The translations under genes and the position numbers were made by a program. 64,000 bases of DNA from NCBI GenBank assembly GCA_965276715.1, contig OZ255622.1, forward strand, positions 1,984,001-2,048,000, given 5' to 3'. Source of the stretch: CAXTPV01 sp965276715. Its GTDB lineage: Bacteria > Pseudomonadota > Alphaproteobacteria > Acetobacterales > Acetobacteraceae. The notes under the pieces were generated by a model. It was not told the origin of the DNA, made no database searches, and saw nothing but the letters and a program-made list of their open reading frames with translations. Position 1 is the stretch's first letter; each line of letters starts with the position of its first letter. Shown here one piece after another: positions 35,352 to 42,938 of the stretch.

Positions 35352-36065
35352 TTAGACGTTACGACGGCGGCGCCCGATGGCAACCCCCAGCCCGAGCAGT
35401 CCGACGCCCATCAGGCTGAGCGACATCGGCTCCGGCACCGACACGCTGAGCACCGACGGCGCGCCGTTCTCGCGCGCGTAGTAGAGCACGCCATTGATGC
35501 CGCTGGTCACGTCGATCGTGCTGGTCGTGGCGACCGTCGGCGCCGCATAGAGCGTGTTGTAGGCGGTCTGGTTGTCATACAGGCTGAATCCGTCATCATG
35601 CGTCACCGTCAGGATCGTGCCCGCCGCGAGCCGACCGAGCACGATCTGGTAGAGCGACCCATAGCCAAAGCCGCCCGTGCTGCCGCTCGAGCCGAGGAAG
35701 CCGCCCAGCGTGCTGAAATCGGCGATGGTGTTGCCGCCATAGGCCAGCTTGGTCGTGCCCGAAGCCTGGTAGTTCGAGATGTTGCCGGCGTTGAAGCCGA
35801 AATCGCTGTTCAGGTCCGACGACGTCGAGTCGCTCAACGAGAGCGGACCGCTGTAGGTGAAGTTGGCGGTGTCGGCCACGCCATCGATGTTGGTGAAATT
35901 GACCGTGTGTCCGTTCACGGTCGGCAGCCTGGTCGCGTCGAAAGGAGAGCCGTTGGTCAGGATGGTTTCCACCCGGACATTGTAGGGCCCGGCCTGGGCC
36001 GCGCCGCTGACGGCCATGGCGGTCGCGAACGCGAACCCTGCCATCGTCGCGATCTTGCTCTTCAT
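35352..36065 (-). CDS. PEP-CTERM exported protein
   Basis: A 237-residue exported protein: signal peptide MKSKIATMAGFAFATAMA (cleavage near AAQA) and a C-terminal sorting signal made of VPEPMSLSLMG, a hydrophobic helix and a final RRRR. PEP-CTERM proteins are cleaved by an exosortase during export to the envelope or exopolysaccharide; no exosortase is in the window. The middle is low-complexity Ser/Thr/Gly/Asn. The ATG at 36065 is preferred to a GTG two codons upstream. No family for the core was recognised. Confidence 0.85.
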   Translation of the reverse strand: MKSKIATMAGFAFATAMAVSGAAQAGPYNVRVETILTNGSPFDATRLPTVNGHTVNFTNIDGVADTANFTYSGPLSLSDSTSSDLNSDFGFNAGNISNYQASGTTKLAYGGNTIADFSTLGGFLGSSGSTGGFGYGSLYQIVLGRLAAGTILTVTHDDGFSLYDNQTAYNTLYAAPTVATTSTIDVTSGINGVLYYARENGAPSVLSVSVPEPMSLSLMGVGLLGLGVAIGRRRRNV

Positions 36066-36112
36066 GGTCACTCTACCCCGTGCTGGTCAGGGCCTAACAA
36101 GCAAACGTCGGG

Positions 36113-36136
36113 CCAAACAATGTCCGCGTTGTTCGG
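36113..36136. promoter_or_regulatory. Imperfect palindrome between the PEP-CTERM and glutamine-synthetase-like genes
   Basis: CCAAACAA (36113-36120) and TTGTTCGG (36129-36136) form an inverted repeat with one mismatch and an 8-base spacer. The site lies in the AT-richer divergent spacer and could be an operator for either gene; no regulator is assigned. Confidence 0.3.
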
Positions 36137-36262
36137 CAACGGGTTAGCGTGCGCGTGCCACGCGAAGTGTAAGGTTTCCCGACAGAGTCCATGCACGCGA
36201 CACCGCCTCGCTGGCCCGCGGCGATTGCGTCATACTGGCGTCTGTCGTCCAGCAGGAACCCC

Positions 36263-37606
36263 ATGCACGAGCTCGAGGCCTTCATCCGGGAGCGGCGGAT
36301 CACCGAGGTGGAGTGTCTCGTGCCCGACCTCTCCGGGATCGCCCGCGGCAAGATCCTGCCGGCCGAGAAGTTCCTGCGCATCCTGCGCGACCGCGGCCTG
36401 CGGATGCCCGAAAGCATCTTCGTCCAGACCGTCACCGGCGACACGCCCGAGGAGGACATCACCAGTCCCGCCAATTCCGACATCTACATGGTGCCCGACG
36501 CGACCACGGTGCGCGTGGTGCCATGGTATGCCGAGCCGACCGCGCTGGTGATCAGCGACTGCGTCTACCTCGACGGAACCCCGGTCGACATCTCCCCGCG
36601 CCACGTGCTGCGCCGCGTGCTCGCCCTCTACGAGGAGCGCGGCTGGCGCGCCATCGTGGCCCCCGAGCTCGAGTTCTTCCTCGTCCAGGTCAACAAGGAT
36701 CCCGACTATCCGCTGGTGCCGCCCGTCGGCCGCACCGGCCGCACCGAGAGTGGCCGCCAAGCCTACGGCATCGACGCGGTCAACGAGTTCGACCCGCTCT
36801 TCGAGGACGTCTACGACCATTGCGAGGCGCAGGGCATCGACATCGACACCCTGACCCACGAAGCCGGCGCGGCACAGATAGAAATCAACTTCAACCACGG
36901 CGACCCGCTCGCACTCGCCGACCAGGTGTTCCTGTTCAAGCGCACGGTGCGCGAGACCGCGATCCGCCACCAGGTGTGCGCGACATTCATGGCCAAGCCC
37001 ATGCAGGGCGAGCCCGGGAGTGCGATGCACATCCACCAGAGCGTGTCGGACGCCGCGACCGGCCGCACCCTGTTCGCGACCGAGGACGGCCGCGACACCG
37101 ATCTGTTCCTCGCCCACATCGCCGGCATGCAGGCCTATCTGCCGTCGGTGATGCCGCTGCTCGCCCCCAATGTGAACTCGTATCGGCGGCTCGCCGGACG
37201 CGGCGACGCGCCGATCAACGTGCATTGGGGCCACGACAACCGCACGGTGGGCCTGCGCGTCCCGTATGCCGCGCCCGACGCGCGCCGGGTCGAGAACCGG
37301 GTGCCCGGCGTGGACGCGAACCCGTATCTCGCGATCGCCGCGTCGCTCGCCTGCGGCTGGCTCGGCATGGTGGAGGGCAGGGCGCCGAACGCGCCGGTGA
37401 GCGGCAGCGCGCACATCCTGCCGCGTCTGGCGTTGCCGCGCGACCAGAGCGAGGCGCTCGACCGCCTCAACGCATCCGAGCCCCTGCGCGACATCCTCGG
37501 CGCCCGCTTCGTGGCCGTGGTCAACGCGGTCAAGCAGGCAGAATACGACGCCTACCAGCGCGTCATCTCGAGCTGGGAGCGCGAGAATTTGCTGCTGAAC
37601 GTGTAG
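36263..37606 (+). CDS. Glutamine-synthetase-like ligase (PuuA type)
   Basis: A 447-residue ATP-dependent ligase; the ATG follows AGCAGGAA. GS-fold elements are VECLVPDLSGIARGKILPA, VAPELEFFLV (metal ligand Glu), EAGAAQIEINFNHGDPL (metal ligands), ATFMAKPMQGEPGSAMHIHQS (ammonia/glutamate site) and NVNSYRRLAGRGDAPINVHW. The N-terminal VPDLSGIARGK and the overall length match gamma-glutamylputrescine synthetase (PuuA) rather than GlnA I. No other puu gene is adjacent, so another gamma-glutamyl-amine is possible. Confidence 0.85.
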   Translation: MHELEAFIRERRITEVECLVPDLSGIARGKILPAEKFLRILRDRGLRMPESIFVQTVTGDTPEEDITSPANSDIYMVPDATTVRVVPWYAEPTALVISDCVYLDGTPVDISPRHVLRRVLALYEERGWRAIVAPELEFFLVQVNKDPDYPLVPPVGRTGRTESGRQAYGIDAVNEFDPLFEDVYDHCEAQGIDIDTLTHEAGAAQIEINFNHGDPLALADQVFLFKRTVRETAIRHQVCATFMAKPMQGEPGSAMHIHQSVSDAATGRTLFATEDGRDTDLFLAHIAGMQAYLPSVMPLLAPNVNSYRRLAGRGDAPINVHWGHDNRTVGLRVPYAAPDARRVENRVPGVDANPYLAIAASLACGWLGMVEGRAPNAPVSGSAHILPRLALPRDQSEALDRLNASEPLRDILGARFVAVVNAVKQAEYDAYQRVISSWERENLLLNV

Positions 37607-37652
37607 CGGTCGGTCCGACCGCATGATGCTTTTGGATCGGCGGCGTTACATT

Positions 37653-38900
37653 CTATTCTTTTTGCAGCGTCATCGTCCATCCTGGCGGCCATATCGCGAT
37701 CGGATGGTTGTGGTCGTGACGCCATTGCGTGATCTCGGCCGACCAGTTCGGGCCGGTCTTGATGACAGGCCATGGCGTCTCGACGTCGATCAGGCCCACG
37801 ACCAGGAGCCATCCCACCGCAAGCCGGGCGCCCCACCGATCCGGGCGCTTCGATCCGGTCGCGATGACCAGGACAACCAACGCCGCCAGAACCTCCGGCA
37901 GGAAGGAATACCGGCCTTCGTTGCCGATGATCAGCAGGCGGGCGCCACCGTCGATCGCGCCGAAATAGCCGATGCCGCCGAGCGGCAAGGCGGCAAGGCT
38001 CAACCAGGTCGATGCGCGATGCCACCGCCGGACGATGGCGTAGACAAGCATAGCCGAAAGTCCCGCGACGATCAGGAGCGGCCGCAGGGGCTCGCGGCCT
38101 GCCGCCAGCTTGGCCTGCAACGCCGATGAGACCACGTCTCCGATGCCACGTCCCAGGAACGGCACCACGATCTGCTTGATGTAGACCACGTACATCAGCG
38201 TGGCTGCTCCGATACCATAACTTCGCCCTCGCGCGTGAATGTAGAAGAAGGTGAGCTGCAGCACGATGCCGGTGGCGAGGACGGAGAGCTGGATCGCCCG
38301 TGCCCCCGAGCGGTCCACAACCGCTCGCAACGCAAACAACGGCGCAAGCAGCCAAGCGGACGGTCCGCACAAGGGAGCCAGAAGCAGAAGTACCAGGCCG
38401 AACCGATACAGGCGCCGCCCCGGCACGTCGAGCGCCAGGATCAACGCGCCGCACAGCGTCAAATGGAACTGGCTGTGCAGAGTCTGGAGCCAGACCTCCT
38501 CGGTCAGGGGCGGGCTCGCAATCAGCAGCAGCGCTGCGATCAGGGACCATGTCGACCGCAGCCACTCATCCCGGCTGCAGACGAGCAGGATCGCCGGGCA
38601 GCACTGGAACAGCAGACCGACACCGATGGTGAACCATGGCACGTCGCGCAGCGGCAGCAGCGCGCGCGCGATCATCGGTGCGGCGTTGGCAACCAGGTTG
38701 AGGTAGCCGCCATAGGAAAAAGCCAGGGCGCGGAACCAGGGCACGGTCGCGGCGTGGACGTAGAAGACCCGCCCCTCTTCCGCCCATAACCGCCCGTGCA
38801 GAACAACGCCGGGCATCCGCGCGCAGAGGATGGCAGCGAACGCCACCACCAGAGTGCCTCGCGCGATCGCCGTCGTGCCGGGAGAAGCCGCGCCGATCAT
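37653..38900 (-). CDS. Polytopic membrane protein, surface-glycan type (paralogue 1)
   Basis: A 415-residue protein with about ten hydrophobic helices. After the first helix comes ARMPGVVLHGRLWAEEGRVF, a periplasmic loop with a conserved acidic pair (AEEG). The protein at 40881-42131 has the same arrangement (WPGIVHHANLWGEDGWVW), similar length and similar helix order, so the two are paralogues. The fold and acidic loop recall lipid-linked glycosyltransferases or polymerases of the GT-C type, but no family is confirmed. It is third in a minus-strand operon after a GT2 and a TVP38 gene (25-base gap). Confidence 0.65.
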   Translation of the reverse strand: MIGAASPGTTAIARGTLVVAFAAILCARMPGVVLHGRLWAEEGRVFYVHAATVPWFRALAFSYGGYLNLVANAAPMIARALLPLRDVPWFTIGVGLLFQCCPAILLVCSRDEWLRSTWSLIAALLLIASPPLTEEVWLQTLHSQFHLTLCGALILALDVPGRRLYRFGLVLLLLAPLCGPSAWLLAPLFALRAVVDRSGARAIQLSVLATGIVLQLTFFYIHARGRSYGIGAATLMYVVYIKQIVVPFLGRGIGDVVSSALQAKLAAGREPLRPLLIVAGLSAMLVYAIVRRWHRASTWLSLAALPLGGIGYFGAIDGGARLLIIGNEGRYSFLPEVLAALVVLVIATGSKRPDRWGARLAVGWLLVVGLIDVETPWPVIKTGPNWSAEITQWRHDHNHPIAIWPPGWTMTLQKE

Positions 38901-38925
38901 ACCGGTAGCGTCATGGCCCGTGGAG

Positions 38926-39666
38926 TCACGCGCGCGGCAAGGGCGCGATCGCGGTCTCCTCGAGCCGCAGGACCAGCCGCACGATACGGGCAAGTCGCAG
39001 CGTCAGGAGCACGGTCGCGGCCGCGGTCAGGGCGAGCAACGCCCACCGCACCGGATGCGCCTCGTTGGCCGAGAGGGACGACAGGCCGGCGCCGGCCATG
39101 CGCCCCATGACCACGTAGCCGAGCAGCGCCGGAAGCGACGCCAGCGTCCCGAGCAGGTATTGGCGCAGCCTGATCGAGGTCAGGCCCATCGCGTAGCTGG
39201 TGACCGCGAAGGGCATGATCGGCGAGACCCGCATCAGTGCCACGAGCCGCCAGCCGTCGCGGGCGACGGCCTCGTCGAGCCGGCCGATCCGCGGGCGCCG
39301 CGCGAGCGTGCGGGCGACGATCGGACGGAACAGGCTGCGCGCGAGCAGGAACGCCAGGACCGCACCCAGGATGGTGGCGCTGCCCGACACCACGAAGCCG
39401 CGGAACACACCGAACGTCATCCCGGCCGCGATCGCGCCCACGGACGCCGGCAGCACGCCGCACAGCGCGATCAGCGTCTGGACGCCGGCCGCAAGAAGGA
39501 AGCCGGTCGGACCGAGCGCGTGCTCGAGACGCGCGATCCGGCCGATCAGGTCGCTGACCTCGTGCGGCCAGATCCGGACGACGGCCACACTGCCCAACAC
39601 CAGCAGGGCGAGGGTGGACGCCGCCGCGACGCGCGAGCCGGAAAGGGCGGACGGGCCGGCCGGCAT
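38926..39666 (-). CDS. TVP38/TMEM64 (DedA-like) membrane protein
   Basis: A 246-residue membrane protein. The ATG at 39666 has TAGGAG seven bases upstream; an in-frame ATG at 39687 would overlap the upstream stop. Family elements are GVLPASVGAIAAGMTFGV, SATILGAVLAFLLARSLFR, LMRVSPIMPFAVTSYAMGLT and the helix LLGTLASLPALLGYVVMG. TVP38/DedA relatives are linked to lipid-carrier flipping, which fits a place between a GT2 that would use a polyprenyl carrier and a GT-C-like membrane protein. Confidence 0.88.
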   Translation of the reverse strand: MPAGPSALSGSRVAAASTLALLVLGSVAVVRIWPHEVSDLIGRIARLEHALGPTGFLLAAGVQTLIALCGVLPASVGAIAAGMTFGVFRGFVVSGSATILGAVLAFLLARSLFRPIVARTLARRPRIGRLDEAVARDGWRLVALMRVSPIMPFAVTSYAMGLTSIRLRQYLLGTLASLPALLGYVVMGRMAGAGLSSLSANEAHPVRWALLALTAAATVLLTLRLARIVRLVLRLEETAIAPLPRA

Positions 39667-39676
39667 CGCCGGGCTC

Positions 39677-40420
39677 CTACTCGGCATCGAACAGATGTTC
39701 GGTTCTGAGGCCCATATGGTGCAGGCGGTATTGCGCGGCCGTGCGCAGGACTCCCACCCCGTAGACGATGCTGCGCCCGAAATTGATCGACGAGGCTTCG
39801 GCGAAGTATTTGGTCGGGCACGAAATCTCCCCGATCCGGAAGCCGTGATGGATCGCCAGCGCCAGCATCTGGTTGTCGAACACGAAGTCGTCCATGCAGC
39901 GCGACAGGGGAAGGCGCTCCAGCACGGTCCTGGTCCAGGCGCGATAGCCGCTGTGATATTCGGACAGCTTGCAGTTCATCAGGACGTTCTGGGCCAACGT
40001 CAGCGCGCGGTTCGCCACGTATTTGTAGAGCGGCATGCCGCCCTCGATCGCGCCGCGCCCGAGGATGCGCGACGCGAGGACGGCGTCGTAGTGACCCGAC
40101 AGCAGCATGGACGCCATCGCCGGCACCAGCCTGGGTGAATACTGGTAGTCGGGGTGCAGCATCACGACGATGTCCGCGCCGCGATCGAGTGCGGCCGCGT
40201 AGCAGGTCTTCTGGTTGCCGCCGTAGCCCTTGTTGCGGTCGTGCCTGATCGTGAACAGCCCGAGACGTTCGGCGACCGCCACCGTCTCGTCCCGGCTCGC
40301 GTCATCGGTCAGGATCACGTCATCGACGATGTCGCGCGGAATCTCCGCGCAGGTCCGCTCGAGCGTGCGGGCGGCGTTGTATGCGGGCAGGACGACCGCC
40401 ACCCGCTTGTTTCCGATCAT
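39677..40420 (-). CDS. Family 2 glycosyltransferase (dolichyl/polyprenyl-phosphate glycosyltransferase-like)
   Basis: A 247-residue cytoplasmic GT-A enzyme starting at the ATG at 40420. Motifs are VAVVLPAYNAARTLERTC, DVILTDDASRDETVAVAE, GYGGNQKTCYAAALDRGADI and MLHPDYQYSPRLVP (the DxD-equivalent DY). The region YHSGYRAWTRTVLERLP is typical of DPM1-like enzymes that charge a polyprenyl phosphate. No C-terminal membrane helices are present. It leads the minus-strand operon with TVP38 and the membrane protein. Confidence 0.88.
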   Translation of the reverse strand: MIGNKRVAVVLPAYNAARTLERTCAEIPRDIVDDVILTDDASRDETVAVAERLGLFTIRHDRNKGYGGNQKTCYAAALDRGADIVVMLHPDYQYSPRLVPAMASMLLSGHYDAVLASRILGRGAIEGGMPLYKYVANRALTLAQNVLMNCKLSEYHSGYRAWTRTVLERLPLSRCMDDFVFDNQMLALAIHHGFRIGEISCPTKYFAEASSINFGRSIVYGVGVLRTAAQYRLHHMGLRTEHLFDAE

Positions 40421-40599
40421 CCCGTCAGCCCACGAAGCCAAACCGGCCCGAGGGCCTGGCGCGCCTCCTCTAGCGTCTCGGGCGAAAGAATCAAACCTCT
40501 GCCCGAGACGATCGGCCTGCTTCCTCTGACGGCCGCCGGGGGGATCGAAACTTTCGGCAGGTTGTTGCGCTTTGCGCTTCACCAGCCACGGAGGCCGAC

Positions 40600-40806
40600 T
40601 TGATCACCATCCTTCTGATCGTATTGCTGATCGCGGCCTTCGGTGGCTTCGGCCACACCGGCTACCGGCGCGGCTGGTATGGCGGCTACAATCGGACCGG
40701 CGCGCCGATCGCCGGCGGCTGGGGCGGTGGTGGCCTCGGCGTGTTCCTGCTGATCGTGGTGCTGCTGCTGCTGCTGTTCGGCCATTCCGGCCCGGGCCCC
40801 GCGTAG
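40600..40806 (+). CDS. Small glycine-rich membrane protein (DUF3309-like)
   Basis: A 68-residue protein with two hydrophobic segments (ITILLIVLLIAAFGG and VFLLIVVLLLLLFGH) around a Tyr/Gly/Arg-rich loop. It starts at TTG with GGAGG six bases upstream, which makes translation credible. The layout resembles the small DUF3309 proteins of alphaproteobacteria; function unknown. It is divergent from the GT2 operon and followed by a palindromic repeat. Confidence 0.65.
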   Translation: MITILLIVLLIAAFGGFGHTGYRRGWYGGYNRTGAPIAGGWGGGGLGVFLLIVVLLLLLFGHSGPGPA

Positions 40807-40831
40807 CTCCAGGCGAGACAAGGACCTGGGA

Positions 40832-40880
40832 CGGGGCTCTGCCCCGAACCCCGCCAGGGGGCGGCCCCCTGGACCGCCGC
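40832..40880. repeat. Dispersed palindromic repeat, copy C
   Basis: Two perfect hairpins: CGGGGC-TCT-GCCCCG (40832-40846) and CCAGGGGG-CGG-CCCCCTGG (40854-40872), followed by ACCGCC. It shares the AACCCC-CCAGGGG-CCCCTGGACCGCC plan with copy B. It abuts the 5' end of the next membrane protein gene, whose frame stays open through the repeat. Confidence 0.65.
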
Positions 40881-42131
40881 CTGTGGGACCTGACGATCTG
40901 GTCTGGCGTCGTCACGGTTTTCGCTCTCGCCGTGGTTTCGCGGTGGCCCGGTATCGTGCACCACGCCAACCTCTGGGGCGAGGATGGCTGGGTCTGGTAT
41001 CCCGACGCCTACAATCGTGGCTGGCGCTGTCTGCTGTCGCCCTGGAGCGGCTATCTGCAGAGCGCGTCGCGAATGGTCGCGCTGGCAACCCTGCCGTTCC
41101 CGCTCGCCTATGTACCGCGGCTCTTCGCCGCCGCCGCGATCCTGGCCCAGGCCGGCGTCGCCGCCTTCATGGTCAGCGGCCGGATGGCGGCCCTCTGCCC
41201 CGCGCGCTGGATCCGGTGCCTCTTCGCGCTGCTCTACGTGCTGCAGCCGAACGCCTACGAGACCTACGCCAATCTCACCAACCTGCAGTGGCACCTCGGA
41301 CTGCTCGCCTTCCTGGTCGTCATCGGTGCCCCGCCGGCACGCCCATCCGGATGGGCGTTCGACATCGCCGTCCTGGTCGTTTCGGGTCTGAGCGGTCCGC
41401 TCTGCATCTTCATCGCCCCCATCGCCGCCCTGCGTGCGCTCCTCTCGCGCGACCGGGCGAGCGTCGCACGCGCGGCGATCATGTGCGCGGGTGCGGCCGC
41501 GCAGCTCTGGTGCCTGTTCGGGCCGGACGCCGGACGCGGCACGCCGCATCTCGGCGCGGGCCCAGTCCGGCTGGCGAGGATCGTCTCGCTGCAGATCGTG
41601 CTGGCCCTGCTGTTCGGCCGGCACGCGATGCCGCTCTACATGGAATGGCGGTCCTGGCAAGACGGCGTCCTGCCGCTCTGCGTCGCCGGCTCGGCACTCC
41701 TCCTGACGCTGCGCGCCGTGTGGACCGGGCCGCCGGTCGTGCGCCTCGCCTGCCTGTTCGGCGGCCTGGTGCTGGCATCGGCACTCCTCCGGCCGACCGG
41801 CAGCGCGTCCGACACCGCCTGGGAGATCCTGGCGATTCCCGACACCGACACACGCTATTTTTTTCTGCCGGCGCTCGCCTGGGCAGCCGTGCTCTTCGCT
41901 CTCGCCAGGGACCGGGACCGCCGCTTCCGCTGGATCGGCCGGCTGCTGCTTCTCGTCCTGGTCGTCATGCTCCCCGGCGACTGGCGCCTGCCGCAAACCT
42001 TCCCGCTGCGCGAGCCGACCGACTTCGTCCAGAAGGCCCGCGCGTTCGCGCTGGCCTCTCCCGGGACGGTCATGACATTCCCGGTCCAGCCCTTCCTCGG
42101 TCACCCGATGACGCTCCGAAAGGCGCCGTAG
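40881..42131 (+). CDS. Polytopic membrane protein, surface-glycan type (paralogue 2), start uncertain
   Basis: About 416 residues with ten or so helices, paralogous to the protein at 37653-38900: RWPGIVHHANLWGEDGWVW matches the paralogue's RMPGVVLHGRLWAEEG, and YVLQPNAYETYANLTNLQWH matches its TEEVWLQTLHSQFH. No ATG, GTG or TTG precedes the first helix in frame. The upstream bases are the palindromic repeat copy C, and the first GTG (40932) lies inside helix 1. The coordinate given is a CTG that yields a length equal to the paralogue's. The repeat may have replaced the original start. Function probably glycan assembly, by context. Confidence 0.6.
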   Translation: MWDLTIWSGVVTVFALAVVSRWPGIVHHANLWGEDGWVWYPDAYNRGWRCLLSPWSGYLQSASRMVALATLPFPLAYVPRLFAAAAILAQAGVAAFMVSGRMAALCPARWIRCLFALLYVLQPNAYETYANLTNLQWHLGLLAFLVVIGAPPARPSGWAFDIAVLVVSGLSGPLCIFIAPIAALRALLSRDRASVARAAIMCAGAAAQLWCLFGPDAGRGTPHLGAGPVRLARIVSLQIVLALLFGRHAMPLYMEWRSWQDGVLPLCVAGSALLLTLRAVWTGPPVVRLACLFGGLVLASALLRPTGSASDTAWEILAIPDTDTRYFFLPALAWAAVLFALARDRDRRFRWIGRLLLLVLVVMLPGDWRLPQTFPLREPTDFVQKARAFALASPGTVMTFPVQPFLGHPMTLRKAP

Positions 42132-42141
42132 CCCCTCACGG

Positions 42142-42933
42142 TCAGTCCAGAAACTCCCGCACCTGTTCGGCGGGCACCAGGGCATGATTCCACCCGTCGG
42201 GATCGAACGCGACATGATCATGCACGACCGGCGGCCGATCCGGCGCCAGCCGCACATCCTCGTAGCGGTTCGCCCGGATGAAGCGCGTCAACGCGCCCAT
42301 GTTCGCGCCCTGCAATACTTCGATGAAAATGACCGGCCGATGCCGCCGGATGGTCCACCGCGCGCCCGCGATGACCGCGGCATCGTGCCCCTCGACATCG
42401 ATCTTGATCAGCCGGACCGGCTGCGTGACGAGCGACGGGCGGAACATGACCCGATCCACCGTCCGCAACAGGACGTCGAGGCGCCCGGCATGAGCGTCCT
42501 TGAAATCCGTGCTCAACGAAGCGCTCGTCTCGATCAGTCCGTGTTCGTCCGATGGAAGATGGAGATCGGCATGGCCGTTCCGATCGCTGATCGCGCACCG
42601 GATCAGTCGCACGCGGTCGCCGAGCCCGTTCGCCTGGACGTTGCGGTGCAGGATGTCGAGAATGCTCGGGACCGGCTCGAAAGCCAGCACCCGGTTGGCC
42701 GACGACGCCGAGGCCGCGAGCAGGGTATAGAAGCCCGTGTTGGCGCCAACGTCGATCGCCAGGCCTGGCGATCGGTGCGCCGTGCGATAGAGATAGTGTG
42801 GCAACGGCCGCTCGACGGACTCCCAACCGGAACGATCCATTATCACCGCGATCTGGTCGCGGCCGTCTTGCGTGTCGAGCGTGAATGAAGCCACAGCCGA
42901 ATCGGGGGGCAGCACCGCGGTCGCCATGCTCAT
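42142..42933 (-). CDS. FkbM-family methyltransferase
   Basis: A 263-residue SAM-dependent methyltransferase, often O-methylating surface sugars. The SAM site is AIDVGANTGFYTLLAA, followed by VLAFEPVPSILDILHRNVQ and IKIDVEGHDAAVIAGA, the classic FkbM triplet. I chose the ATG at 42933; a TTG at 42942 would overlap the upstream glycosyltransferase stop. It is translated directly after the 926-residue glycosyltransferase on the same strand, so both probably act on the same glycan. Confidence 0.9.
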   Translation of the reverse strand: MSMATAVLPPDSAVASFTLDTQDGRDQIAVIMDRSGWESVERPLPHYLYRTAHRSPGLAIDVGANTGFYTLLAASASSANRVLAFEPVPSILDILHRNVQANGLGDRVRLIRCAISDRNGHADLHLPSDEHGLIETSASLSTDFKDAHAGRLDVLLRTVDRVMFRPSLVTQPVRLIKIDVEGHDAAVIAGARWTIRRHRPVIFIEVLQGANMGALTRFIRANRYEDVRLAPDRPPVVHDHVAFDPDGWNHALVPAEQVREFLD

Positions 42934-42938
42934 GCCCG

